NCBI RefSeq assembly: GCF_001949145.1
Contig: NW_019091402.1
Coordinates: 926,746 to 968,901 of the forward strand
DNA: 42,156 bases
Direction of reading: 5' to 3'
From: Acanthaster planci
Taxonomy: Eukaryota; Echinodermata; Asteroidea; Valvatida; Acanthasteridae
Shown: in pieces, positions 23,101-34,600 of the stretch
How positions within the stretch are numbered: the first letter of the stretch is position 1
Layout: every line of letters begins with the position of its first letter
Made by a program: the position numbers and the translations under genes
The notes under the pieces: generated by a model
Seen by the model: the letters and a program-made list of their open reading frames with translations, nothing else
What the model was told of the DNA's origin: nothing
Database searches by the model: none

Positions 23101-23383
23101 AGAAGATGCAAAATACAGAAGCTTTCTGGGGCTTTCTTACAGAAGCTTTCATTTAGGATGTTCAAGGTTTTTATCCATCTGGGTTGATTTACACCACCAA
23201 CAGGACAGAAATCCGGTCCCTCTACCTTATTAGAGGGCCCCCGCCCTCTGTCAATTAGAATTGACAGAGGGCGGGGATGAGAATCGACGAGGGGGCGTAT
23301 TTACCTGACAATAAGGTATCCCTCCTGCCCAAACGCTTTCTGCATCTCTTCGGTCACTTCGAAATCTCCCGTGAAAGTAAAAT
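20182..23383 (-). CDS. Phytanoyl-CoA dioxygenase (PhyH) family protein, L-proline 4-hydroxylase-like, multi-exon
   Basis: Seven coding exons on the minus strand join in phase: 23383-23305, 23074-22882, 22276-22185, 21807-21717, 21622-21527, 21431-21246 and 20286-20182 (TAA stop). All have AG acceptors and GT donors. The joined product is about 280 residues plus a missing N-terminus, close to the usual size for this group. It is a 2-oxoglutarate/Fe(II) dioxygenase. The iron-binding HxD is in VWHQDYGYW, spanning the exon 3/exon 4 junction. The distal His lies in [15 protein letters not shown] and the 2-oxoglutarate-binding Arg in DRRRWVF. Further hallmarks are [35 protein letters not shown] and [11 protein letters not shown]. 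The substrate is not readable from sequence; free proline or a small amine is typical of the named relatives. All catalytic residues are present, so it should be active. No N-terminal targeting signal is visible in the part seen. Confidence 0.87.
23239..23276. repeat. Perfect 18-bp inverted repeat with 2-bp loop inside intron 1 of the phase-consistent model
   Basis: The arms 23239-23256 (ccccgccctctgtcaatt) and 23259-23276 are exact reverse complements separated by 'ag'. It lies in the intron between the exons 23383-23305 and 23074-22882, ending 28 bases beyond the donor. The transcript of that intron could fold into a very stable hairpin next to the splice donor. Confidence 0.85.
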
Positions 23384-25175
23384 CTGTCGTGGTTGGGAGA
23401 ACAAAAACATCATACTGTCACTTGAAGGGCTTGTTTTGTTCATATTGTTCCTGCTGGATAATAACCTTTTACCTGGATAAAAACCGTAACAGTTCGTTCA
23501 TTATGATAACAATAATTGTAATCAATTCTACGGCTTGTTAATAGGCCTATAGCCGGCTGGCCTTCCTAGCGCACAGAGAAGACCTGAAAAATATCGCGCG
23601 CATACGTCACGCATGAATTCCGCAATATGACACAAGTACACGCTTATTAGGTCGTACATGTAACCAACAACCTTTGTCTCCTCTTCAATGGTTAACTGAA
23701 TTTCTCCTCTGTGCCTCTGGCACTGCTCCTGTCGTGCTATAAGAGTCTTTTGGTTATAAGCATGATACAAGATAGTCGTGTATGGATGTGTAATCGTGCG
23801 CATGTGTATGCCAACATTCCCCATACTTGACTGTACATTTTAGTTAAACAGTAGACCGCATGTACTGGGTAAGTACATTCGGCCATTGTGTTTACTCTGC
23901 TGCTATATTGGGACCTATGCACAGCCACATTGTAGAACGATCGCCTAGCACCTAGACAGATGGGCAGCTGTGAAAATGGGCTACACATTGTATCCTACCT
24001 GTCCTGCCAATGGGCGCCATTATTGCTGTATAACCCGTCAAACTTCAAAGAGTCCGGACAAGGCGTGGCTTGTTTAACATCTCCACCTGTAGTCCGAGGC
24101 AATGTACATGTACTATATATGTGTATTTACTGTGTAACCTGTATGTGTGTGTGACAGTAACGTCGTGCACTGTGGCAAGCGTAATTCGATCTCCATTATC
24201 TCACTGACCTTCGTCACAGCCGAACATTATAGGGCCTACATAGGCCCTGATGTGTCTCCGGTTTTGTTTTTGAATAACACGCTGAGGAAAGTTGACTTGA
24301 ATGAAGGCTATATCGCGGCTTAAGAAATGTTTTTTAAAGGAAGTTCGACATTTTCAATGGGGAAGCTTTCAATAGGCATGAAGGCTAGTCTCCTCTCAAG
24401 ACTGGAATTAATGAAATCATATCCATAGGAGGGTAAAAGATGTATCCCCACACAGTTGCGTATTAGAAACACACACGCCCCCTGTGCGCCTGCACATTTC
24501 GTTGACCTTAGTCAAATTGGACTTCGCCACATGAACGTGACAACGTGATTGTCATCATATTCTGTGGGACGCACTTGTGACCAAATGGGCTCTGCTAATT
24601 GAAATACGTGATGTAATTACAATACATGTAGGCCTATGGCTCAGACATACCCATCAATACGATTCAAGCAAGGAGATGACAGAAGAGTAATTTAAAACTG
24701 ACATCTCAGAAACATTAACATCGAACTCTATCAATTAACTCTATTGCATTTTTTTAGATTTTTATTCTTTCAACACGAGACTTACGTGCATTGGCCACTG
24801 AAAATGAGACAAGGGTTTTTTGTTTGAAAGTAGCAAATGTTAAAAATAGATCTAATGGTCTTCCCCCTTGATGGTTGTTTTTAATTGCCACTTGATGACA
24901 AAAGTTAAAGTCAAAATAAATATATCTCCTACCCAACAACAGACTGCAATAAAGGGAACCATCGTATATTTGAATTTGCTTTGTCATCAACACCTGTGGT
25001 ATCTTGGTGGGAAAATGGCATTTGGTGTTGACGTCTTGTTGGATTGGAAGTGACCAAATAATGAAAGGCGATGATGAAAGTCTCGCTGCTGTGAAACAGT
25101 CTTTCGTACCTGATGCAGGTTCCTAAAAACGTACTGACCATCCCTGCAGTGGTCAGAGTCTGCGATACTTCGGTA
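23384..25175. other. 5' flank of the dioxygenase gene, no other gene seen
   Basis: This should hold the promoter and 5'UTR of the dioxygenase gene, but I found no convincing TATA box. Two short palindromes lie here: ataggcctat at 23541-23550, and agggccta-ca-taggccct at 24231-24248. Small open frames in this interval have no motifs. Confidence 0.5.
23584..23614 (-). CDS. Tentative first coding exon of the dioxygenase gene
   Basis: ATG at 23614-23612 opens ten codons (MRDVCARYFS) plus one base before a CAG|gtc donor. That phase joins the next exon's 'AT' to give Asp, producing ...[14 protein letters not shown]. The intervening intron would be 200 bp, in line with the other introns. The frame is also open further upstream. 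Support is only phase and position, so another exon may be the real start. Confidence 0.3.
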
Positions 25176-25298
25176 CGGGTGATTCACAATAGCGCGCCTC
25201 CAAGAGTTTCCAAACACGGTTTGGGTCGACAGAGTTCGCGCATTGTAATTGGCCAACGCGTTGTAAACTCTTGGAGGCGCGCTATTGTGAAACACCCG
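25176..25298. mobile_element. 123-bp MITE with 34-bp terminal inverted repeats and TA flanks
   Basis: The left arm 25176-25209 (beginning cgggtgattcacaatagcgc) and the right arm 25265-25298 are inverted repeats with one mismatch in 34. Both are flanked outside by TA, as expected for a duplicated TA target of Tc1/mariner-type transposons. The 55-bp centre has no coding capacity. This is a non-autonomous element. Confidence 0.75.
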
Positions 25299-27184
25299 TA
25301 TTCATCTCTGCGTCGCATATAGCACGCATGTTCTGGGATTTGTGGATAACGTCATTAACATAATATTTTCCATAAATACTGTAAGAAAGCTGAATCACAT
25401 TTCGATTTCACACATTTGTTTTCCTATAATTAGCTCAAAAGAACAAAATGTTTAAAGTAGCGCCATTTTACTATTTTCACTTTCATAGCGCTGCCCCAGA
25501 TCTTTTTTGCTTTCCCATCTCGGCGCTTATTAATTCCATGAGCTTAATTGTCGAAGCAAAAGATGGACTGACTTTTTCTTGGATTCATTCCGAATCATTG
25601 GAAACAGAATTTGGAATGACGTGATCAGAAGACAAATACTCAAAGCAACTGGAATCACGTTGTACAGTCCTGATCCTCGTGTGGATTTCATATTGCATAA
25701 TTTAAACTTATGAAGGCTGCTCGTTGGTTTTAAAGCATCAATAATTTATTGCCATCCTCATTTTGGAGGGGGAAGCAAATTCATTCTTTTACACATTACT
25801 GACGAGCCAAGCATTTTTCTCTTTACCATTTAAGACTAAAAAACTAACTTGGGATAACGGACAATATTTATCTGCAAAATCACACTCTTTCCCTCGTATT
25901 TTTATGGTACCCCCTTCGACGCAATAAAAATGGTTTCCGCTCAATAGCCATACATCCAGATTACAAGAGCATCGTTCTTTACAACAGTGCTTTGTTCGCA
26001 ATGCTCGTGTTCTACATTCAAATTCCAAGGAAGTCAATTCCAAGATGCAGGTAAACTTGCAGCTTAATAATCTACACCAATGTGTAAAACATATTTGATT
26101 GGTCAGTAATCATGTCACTTGTTTTTAAAAACTGTATCCTATCATGGCTACGTCCTTTTTCTCTGGCACTAATGTCCCAGAGACGACTTCTCAGATGCCC
26201 TGATGACTCGACCCGCTGCAGTCACGTGATCGATAGTTGATTAGGCAGCCTCTATCCTCAACATGCACTAAACGAGCTCCAGCCAGCCATTTCAAGCACT
26301 CATTATTCCCAAAACGATTTTTTAAAGCAGTGATGCCAAGTACAAAGTAAGGGGTAAATCACAATGCTTGACATGGATAAAAATCCACAAGCCACCGGAG
26401 TTGTCAAGTTTTTATCTGAAAATTCACAGCGAAGAAAAACTAAGTTGAAATCTGCCAGTACCTATATCATCTTCTCACTTTTTTCTTGATATATAACAAC
26501 AAGCAGATTATCTCTTTCCCGATTAATAGCCTTGGATTAGTAATGTGTGCACGCGGCATGCCTGTGTGGTGCGAAGTGACGCAACGGCATGACGCAAGGG
26601 AGACACTTGTATTGTCGCTCTTGCCGGCACGTAGCGTTTTGAAGAGGCGAAGCGTTGTTTCGCCAGTAGACCTTGTCAGCAGACGAAGGGATTCACAGGT
26701 TTCCAGTCTATTCGTCGTGACGATAAATTGATATAATGGGGCTTCTTGAGTTCAGTCTGAACGAATTCTAGTCAGCTGTCTTTTAACAGTCTTCCAGAGT
26801 AAGTTTGGATTTGGATCCAAGTTGCCAAGAAAGGTCAACTTTTCAACGGAAGGCTCGTGTAACATGTTCATAATCATAGTATTGAAAATAATGTCGTAAA
26901 ATGTACTGTTCTGAAACCATTATATGAATTATTAACTCTTTCATCAAATATATGAGATACTGAAATAAAACTTTACGAAGACTTAACATTTGATCTTTAA
27001 AGATACAGCAAATTAGACTAAAATGTTCGATTTGTTATTGTACAGCTGAGATCAGTAGGAACGGTTACACCGTCCCAAATAACCAATGTGAGAAGGTAGT
27101 CAGCTTTCTCTTTTGAGAAGACACCTCACTTCCAATTTCATACAACCATGAAGCTGTAATTATTCGCTTTTTGGAAAGATTTGG
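25299..27184. other. Intergenic stretch 3' of the GPCR gene
   Basis: No recognisable gene. It must contain the 3'UTR of the receptor gene, which ends at 27185. The open frame at 26486-26731 has CpG-bearing sequence but no motif. Confidence 0.55.
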
Positions 27185-28270
27185 TTATGTTTCTGGATCC
27201 TTCTGTGACGGTACTGTGTTCTCAGTGCCGTTTACAGTCGTGACTTCGATTCTCGCAGGCACGACATTGTTCCTGCGCCGGTTACAACAGACCATCATGA
27301 TGACCGCCTTGCGGAACTTGTCATACTTGAAGCCGTAGAGGAATGGGTTGATGCTGGAATTCAGGGCCCCCAGAATGACCACAATTTGTTGCTGGATTAC
27401 AGGCTGCGGCTCCGTGTTCACCAGATTGGCCACGGTGGTGATGTAGATGGCGCGACAGGGGAATATCAGGAGGGCGAACGCCACCGTGACGAGGATGAGC
27501 GTGTGCACGACGCGCTGGTGGGCGCGATGGAGCTCCTGGGGAGGGCCGTTGATTCCTTGGTGCTCTAAGCTCCGGGCGTTACGCTTCAAGCTTCTCATGA
27601 TGCCGGTGTACATGACTATCATCGCCAGGACGGGGACCAGTACGGACAGGATGGAACTCACGACGGGAATCAGGACGATCCAGGGCTCCTCCTTGGCTGT
27701 CGAGGCCCAGCAGTTGTTGTTGAGGTACTTGATGATGAACCAGAGGCCAGCGGGGAGTTCCAAGAGGAAGGGAACGATCCAGGCGAGCAGGAGGAGGACG
27801 ACTAGTCTCCGTGAGCGGAAGAACTCCGGATGTCGCAAGGGATGGACGATGCCCACGAACCGCTCTACCGTCAGCAGGAGCAGACACATCGGGGAGCTGT
27901 CCTCCAAGCCCCGCTGAAAGATGGAGTAGATCTGCACCTCCACGTAGCTGTCGATGGTCTTGTTCGTGAAGCACGAGGGAAGCTCGTCCGGGGCATACTT
28001 CCCCCAAAGCAGCCACGGGTTTAAGATGCTGCAAAGGGAGACCAAGGCGTCGGCGATGGCCAAGTTGAGGATGAGGTAATTGGTGAGGTAGTGGAGGCCT
28101 TTTGTCCGCAAGATTGTCAGAACAACCAAAATATTTCCGATCAAACCAACCGCACCGATGGATACCTCGAGACCGATGAGTGCATCATTCGGGTAAGCCT
28201 TAGGCACCTGTATCGTCCCGTTTATAATCAGTTCGATAAATTCAGATTGACCGGTCTTTGAATTCTCCAT
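27185..28270 (-). CDS. Rhodopsin-like (class A) G-protein-coupled receptor, peptide-receptor type
   Basis: A single uninterrupted 361-codon exon with seven hydrophobic helices. Landmarks are an N-glycosylation site N17-GT, GN at 45-46 in TM1, LAIAD with D74 in TM2, ERF at 136-138 in place of DRY at the end of TM3, FALLIFP around P271 in TM6 (Ile where most class A receptors have Trp), and NPFLY at 308-312 in TM7. A CC pair at 328-329 in the tail could be palmitoylated. The usual extracellular Cys 25 residues before the ERF Arg is absent; C100 lies 37 residues before it and could pair with C187 of loop 2. It signals at the plasma membrane through G proteins. The ligand is unknown; a galanin/allatostatin-like peptide group is a guess. 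An acceptor (tttctttctaaag) ends two bases before the ATG, which supports this start and implies a 5' noncoding exon. Confidence 0.92.
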   Translation of the reverse strand: MENSKTGQSEFIELIINGTIQVPKAYPNDALIGLEVSIGAVGLIGNILVVLTILRTKGLHYLTNYLILNLAIADALVSLCSILNPWLLWGKYAPDELPSCFTNKTIDSYVEVQIYSIFQRGLEDSSPMCLLLLTVERFVGIVHPLRHPEFFRSRRLVVLLLLAWIVPFLLELPAGLWFIIKYLNNNCWASTAKEEPWIVLIPVVSSILSVLVPVLAMIVMYTGIMRSLKRNARSLEHQGINGPPQELHRAHQRVVHTLILVTVAFALLIFPCRAIYITTVANLVNTEPQPVIQQQIVVILGALNSSINPFLYGFKYDKFRKAVIMMVCCNRRRNNVVPARIEVTTVNGTENTVPSQKDPET

Positions 28271-31200
28271 ATCTTTAGAAAGAAATGTTCAGGCCTTCCT
28301 GAGTGCTTTTTTTATTCTACAGGCTTTAAATTTCCAGTTTGGCAACAGAGGTGTCACGTGATGTGAACTAGACGAGGCTCATTCAAACTCCTTCCAAGAA
28401 TCGAATTCGAATCGATTCTTGCACTTTGCACTCAGTTCCATGGATCGAATCAACAATCATACCTCCAATCGTGGGACTTTCAAAAACAGGAATCACCATA
28501 AAATCCTGTCTCCTCTGAAGACCACGCCACTGCGTTCCTCGAGGCATCGATATGCGTCGTGTAAGCTCGGCGCACAGTGTCGATCAGAGCCCAATTCATC
28601 GGTCAGCGTCTCCGTTGGGTATACACAATCCAACTCGTAGCTGGTGAACAAAAAGAGAGAAAAGTGTTCAAAACGAACTTTCGATCGCTATCTGATGAGG
28701 TGACCGTGTTTCAAATCCCCCGTGTACACGATTCCGACAAGGAGACCTGGTGGCTTTCTGACCAATTCTTTTGCTGCTGCCTCTGAGATCTTGGTCATTA
28801 TCAGTGTTTGATCGCAGACATCTACTGACAGTCGCAAACAACGACGGAAAATGGTCGGCGAGATTCAATTTAATACACGTTGTTAGTTTGCTTTACGGCC
28901 TACCAAACCCCACGTGCATGATCAGCGAATTTAGATATTCTGAGCTAAGAGTACATATTACCAAATCCTCCAACTAATCTATGCTGTGATAAGGCAATAC
29001 CACTCACTTTTCCCTGTTTCACATTTTGAATCTCATAATCGAGGTAAATCAACACGAACCTGATATTACTTAGAATAGTTGACAAAGGGGTAGCGTTTTT
29101 CTTATCCCTCAAACCCGACGTAGCAGACTATTATCTGGCAAATCAACTCATCGGTCAAAACGTTTCAAACTTAAAGTGGAGCTGCCATGAATTTTTATTC
29201 ATGGCAATTTTTCGTTTACACTCCCATTTGGTTAAATGCATTGAAAAGAGCACTTTCTAAACACTTAAAATTATCCATGCTTTCCTGGACGACGGAGGGC
29301 GCTGTTCCTTTGAAGTCATCTGGGGAAGACATAATTCAGTGCATATGATTATTTTTCTTTTCGATTTGTGAACCCAGAATTTACTTACTGAAAAAAATTC
29401 CATGAAAGGGATTGATGCTTATTACCTTTCACACAAACAGCAATGAATCAGCAAAGAAGAGAAAAACTTGTTCATCAAAATCCACAAAATTGCAACATTC
29501 TTTGGTGTACAATGTTGCAACATTGGGGCTCTCTCCCCGGAACGACATCACAGCTCTGCTCATGAATATGGAAATGTCATAAGCATGAAAACCAAAAAGG
29601 CAGTAAAACACCCTTCAAAATAGTGAACGAAATGTTCAAAATAAGTCTCATTGAGACATAAAGGTGCCTCTGGAAGATCTTTATTAAAACAAACTGATTG
29701 CAGCTACCCTTTAAAACAGCAAAGGAGGGGATTTTACTCATGCTAATGGACTTAACTAATAGAGTTGTTAATCCTGGTCCAGACAGTGCGGTTTGCGTCA
29801 TAAACGTGTATCCATACGTACATGGTAAACTGTCGATAACTAATTGAGCTGAAAGCTTGGGAGACATAGGTCCACTGTCCTTGGGAACCGCGGCATCTCT
29901 GCGCGGACTCATGTTAAGGCTAAAGTCGACTTGTAAAACGTAACAAAAGAACCTTTTAACCGAGACTTTGGTTAAATGTTTCACAGATGGTAAATAAACG
30001 GAAGCTATTCCGTTTATTTTCCGGGTGATACAGCGTCCAAGGAGGTTTTTTGTCAAGGACAACAGGAAGACCAAAAATTAAAGTGGTTTTGCTCTCTCTG
30101 AAAAAAGCAGGCCTGCAGTAAAAGTCAGCACAGATGCCGTAAATGATAACAAATGTGATGCATTTTTGCAGGGAAAGATTATAAAGAGAAGATTGAAACT
30201 GGGCCGTCACTGAACACACTAAGTAGATCAAAATCAGAAGGCGAACTGAGGCGAAACGCTCTACCAGGAAACCAGGGTGCTACCAGGGTGCAGTGCATGG
30301 TATCTTCCTCGCATTCCACCTCCGTTTAATACCCAGGTCCGAATCTCTCCCGGGTCAACAAGTGGATTGCCCAGACCAGAACCTGCGCGTTAACTTTGCC
30401 CGTAATTTTATCAGGGAGGTCATCCAACCAGGCGCAGTTCTCAAACCGTTTTGGGAAGGGGGGTGCTAGACCCTTCGCACGGGACGCCGCCTTTCGCTAC
30501 AGCTCTTTAATTTTGGCAAGTGGAGGGGGGCTAGACGAAAGTTTGATCATGGCTAAAGCCCCCTAGACCCCCCCCCGCCGGAATCGCGCCCGCATCCAAT
30601 CTCTTTAACCTGAACACCCTCGTGGTATGGCTTAGAAACGTGAAGACCATTCTTCTTTATAATTAAATTGCAGTTAGTAACACAGACCGAGAACAATTAC
30701 CAGAGAAATGTTTGAATGATCGGCTAGAAAATAAACGAAGAACTCTCTCCACGACACAGCCCTGCAGGTGTGTGTGCACATAATGGGAAATTGGTTTCTT
30801 TATTAAAAATGTCAATAGTAATAAATACTAACTTTACCAACTGGTTGCGAATCCATGGAAAATAATCCACGGAAAAGCGAGGTATGATATCACTAATTAA
30901 AATTGTGGTATAATAAAAAAAAATGTTTTTCAGTTTTATTTCACCTTTCTCTTCCTTGAACTGATGTAAATATACATTGTCAAATTAAGACAACTTGCAG
31001 CTCAAGTTGTGATTAAATTATATTTGAATATCCACGAGTTTAGCTGTTCCCACCGAGGCACGCCCTATCGCGAAATAAGCATCAGACACATATCAGACAA
31101 ATATGCAACTTTTTTTGCAAATAATCAGAAAGCATTTTATCAGCCCCTTCGGAAATCTGATTTAATGAGCCCTTAAATTTGAACTTATTGGAGAATTTCC

Positions 31201-31564
31201 GGGGTAGGACAACATACCTGACTACAGCATTCTTTTATAACTCGAACAACTCCCTTGTAAGTTAGTTACTTTCCTTGTTCTTTTACTCCTAGCTTACAGA
31301 TTCAGTAAAATAGTCCAAAGTTACCTCTGCAGCCTGGATAACTGTCCTTTCTCACCTTTGCGCTATGTTTGATCATTTTGAGAAAGACGCAGCAATAAAA
31401 AAAATAATTGTAGCTATTTTTGGCAGTTGAAATGGGGCCTATTCTTTAGTGTCCTAAAGGGAGAGGTGTCCTAAAAGTTTGGAACATATCCCCCACCGAC
31501 CAGAATTAATCAACATTTCATTCGTAATACTAAAATAATTAGTAGAAAGAGAACAAATACTCAC
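28271..31564 (-). other. Putative 5'UTR intron of the GPCR gene
   Basis: It lies between the acceptor just before the receptor ATG and the strong gtgagta donor at 31564. No coding exon was recognised inside. It contains transposon copy A (29171-29714). The 165-codon minus-strand frame at 29577-30074 overlaps that element and has no motif. Confidence 0.45.
29171..29714 (+). mobile_element. TTAA-ended non-autonomous element, copy A
   Basis: This 544-bp unit begins TTAAAGTGGAGCTGCCATGA and ends with the reverse complement of TTAAAGGGTAGCTGCAATCA, so it has short terminal inverted repeats bounded by TTAA. It is colinear with copy B at 35160-35761. Shared blocks include 'ttggttaaatgca', 'gagggcgctgtt', 'gaagtcatctggggaagaca', 'tgtgaacccagaatttac' and 'gattgcagctacc'. 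TTAA ends are typical of piggyBac-type targets. No transposase frame is present. Confidence 0.72.
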
Positions 31565-31622
31565 GTTTGCTCTGAGGAACGCTCGAGAGTATTTCCGCGA
31601 GACGGAGCTGCTGAATTGTAAC
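31565..31622 (-). other. Putative 5' noncoding exon of the GPCR gene
   Basis: The exon would start about 31 bases beyond the TATA box and end at AAAC|GTGAGTA, a strong splice donor at 31564-31563. It has no ATG that opens a useful frame. Splicing to the acceptor at 28274-28273 would place the receptor ATG near the start of the second exon. The transcription start is an estimate. Confidence 0.42.
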
Positions 31623-31642
31623 GACTCCTGCGCAAACCAGTT

Positions 31643-31653
31643 CCTTTTTTATA
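31643..31653 (-). promoter_or_regulatory. Minus-strand TATA box (TATAAAAAAGG)
   Basis: The motif is followed at the expected distance by a short GC-richer segment and then a strong donor. This is the most convincing core promoter in the window. The nearest recognised downstream coding exon on this strand is the GPCR. Confidence 0.58.
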
Positions 31654-31681
31654 CCCGCAACGCCCAGTCAGCGGGGACACA

Positions 31682-31693
31682 GACGCATGCGCA
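31682..31693 (-). promoter_or_regulatory. NRF1-like site (TGCGCATGCGTC)
   Basis: It matches the NRF1 consensus YGCGCAYGCGCR closely and sits about 30 bases upstream of the TATA box. This supports a promoter here but gives no tissue information. Confidence 0.42.
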
Positions 31694-34600
31694 TTGTGCT
31701 CCAACCGTCTCAGGGAGAAATTTGACCATCCTGCCCAATTATTTCCTCGCCATTGAATTCAGAGTTCACGTATGTATTTGTCATTAGCTTTTTCACACGG
31801 ATGCCAAGTTCTGAAAAGATCAGATAAGGACAGCCTCTCCCCTGGCTTTGGAAGTCTGTTCCTTTGTGGGTTACACGGGATTCGATGATACATTTTGACA
31901 GGATGGCATCTCCCAAAGCCCTATTTTATAACTACATTTTGTTTTCCCTTTGTTCATCCGGGCGGTCCTTGCTTCCGCAGTTCAACTGTACGTTCTGCAA
32001 GTCACCCTATTTACCATTTGAAATGTTATCAGGCGTGGGGAGCCAGTCCACCGCTAGAAAGCGTGAATAAGACACGTACATGTCATCTGTCGTTGCCAGG
32101 CACACCATGCATTTTGTTTAAAATCGGCAAGGGGCCCGTCCAACAAACAAGGCATTAGGCGATGTGGAATGAAATTCCGCAAAACCTTAAGAAATAACCT
32201 CATTTGACTTAAGTAATGAAACCCCAAAACTAGTAGCCGGTGGTGGCATTGTTTTGTTGTCAGGTCAGTCCAGGGCAGAGAATTTGGTCCTCCGCTATGT
32301 TTTGCTTGGATTTTTTGCGTTTATTTTTAGTCTCAGTTTGCATCTCGATGGGGATCGTCATTGGGGAATAACAGAGAGATTGCATTTGGAAATCACGGAC
32401 TGCCAGGAAGATGGTGCAGAAGGCAGAAGGCCTATGTTCATTCTATTTGAGGTGCCTTTGCACTATATCCGCCTTAAGCAGAAGCACCCCCTCATCGGTC
32501 GAAAAGAGCCATGTTGGTCAGGAGTATGTTCATTATTTTTGTTGGTAGCAACTCACCCGAAACCCGTGCATTTCATAGTCCTTTGGGAATCAGCGAAGTG
32601 CAGTTCTGACCAAAGGAGCCGCCGTTGCGAAGAAAATTGCGCCCTCTATTGGTCCAGCTGGGAGCCCATAGGTCATTTTCAAATACCCAACTTCGGCTCC
32701 GTCTCAGGCTTCAACTGGTTTTTTTTTACCAGCTGGCTTTGAAGCTGTAAGCGCAGTAATTAGTCTAATAGTGCCACAGAACATCAAATAAGATGCAAGA
32801 AAGCCAAACATTACAGTAATCCAATGTAGTTTAAAACACTTCGGGCCCACAATCGGGGATTGGTTTTGGGAACGAAGCCTGAGACGGAGACGAAGTTGAG
32901 TATTGGAAAACGGCCCAGGTTCCACAACAAACAATTGCTTCACCTTGCCAAAATACTATGGCATAAACGTCAGCTTGATTTATTCAAACCCTTTACTGTC
33001 TGACAGTTAATGAATCATATTATTAACAGCCTATTTCAAAACACTTCCTGTTTAGTAGATTGATTTGGTAATTGTAATCGGTTTATTTAATAATACTCTA
33101 TCTTCAGTTCGAGGTCAGTGTTGAAATTAATTGAATTTGTCCAATCTGGCATTGGATTAAATTGTATTGAATAAAAGTGCTTTTACCTGTAACAGTTTAA
33201 TTTGAAGAGTATTCGATGTGCCTCGGTTGGTATTCCTATTGTAAATGATAAATTACCTTTCTCTATCAGGCATGCTACTTTGGGGCAAAGCGAAAAGAGC
33301 TGGGAAACTGGAAAAAGTAAAAGTAATTGTTTTAAGACTAGAGAATCAAATGCCCGAGAATCAACACCCCTCTAATGACACAAAGCCTCACTCTGTTTAT
33401 TTGGTTTTTTTTTCTTCTCCAAGGGTCCAAAGGTCTCAAACTCGGTGAGTAAATGTGAAGTGTTGGGAAAACAACAGGCCCCACCCGACAAATTAAACAG
33501 CAATGAAATTAGTGGATATTTGCGTTTGCAGGTACCGTGACAGTTTCGGAGCCTGGAAACCGAGTATTAAATAAAGGCGGTATTTGAACTCGTTCGAGGT
33601 TGAGTAATAAGGACACAAATACATGATTTCACAAAAAGGATGGATGGATTAAGTGCTAGTAACCAAATGTACTAGATTTCTTTGCATCTCATACGTAAAA
33701 AATATATCAATCAATCAATTCGTGAAATTTTAACTTTTTTATAAATGAATTCACCAAACAATAAAACAGCTAAATTTTGAGGAATATTTTACATTTAAAT
33801 TTGTCAATTATAACAAACCAAATAAAAAGACGCTCTACATAATGAGAACTTTGGCCAGCTTCAACACTTACTTAAACATCTATACCTGCCTACAAGCTCG
33901 GCACGTACGTAGCCCGGATACGGAAGTTTCTCGGAGGATGCACAAAATGAATCAAATGACAAATGGTTGTTTAGTTGATAAGCGCAGTCGAGCCAACGGC
34001 AGCGCAGAAATGCAATGTCTGAGGGATTCACAAAAGACGGGAAATTATGTGGTTCTATCAGTGCGACGACACGCATCAGACTGTTTGGACTCCTTGCTAT
34101 TTTGCCTTGTACAAGGGATGCCTTCGGTGGCAGTCACGACGGAGGTCTAGCCTGCCAACTCCCGATCTGAAGTGAAACGCTGCTGCGTGTGGGAAAGGAC
34201 TGTGCGGTAATTAGGCACAAAAATTGCCGGCGCTGGCCGAATCACGATTTGTATGCTGTCTAATTCGTCGCTGTAGTAAAATATTTTTGTGGCCCTTGGA
34301 CTATAGTGTGGAAGGCATCCACATGACTGCTAGCTTGTTTGTGTATTTATCATCCGTGGCAGCGACCTTACTTACAGAGAAGCCATTTTTAACTGTGTTC
34401 CCTGAGTCTATCGTAGTTTACTGAAGTGGCGCCAGACTATTTGGGGTACCAAGACGCATTGTCGGTTTTTTTTTTTATTGGATTGGTCCCCGTCCCTACT
34501 ATAGGAACCACTAACCAGCTGGCTTTTGTGGTCCGTGGTTGGCTTAGCTCTGTGTAGGCATAGTTGCCTTTTCTATTTATAGAAATGATGTTTACAAACA

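Noticed and set aside
3598-24635. Recurring TAGGCCTA-type palindromes (3598, 23541, 24628 and similar)
   Set aside because: Short and few; common in marine invertebrate genomes as I recall, and no arrangement suggests a function.
27447-27917. 156-codon antisense frame, and a 151-codon same-strand frame at 27579-28034
   Set aside because: Both are alternative-frame shadows of the GPCR exon, in GC-rich coding DNA.
29577-30074. 165-codon minus-strand frame
   Set aside because: It overlaps transposon copy A and lacks domain signatures.
32254-32742. 162-codon plus-strand frame
   Set aside because: It ends within an inverted-repeat element and shows only a chance hydrophobic stretch.
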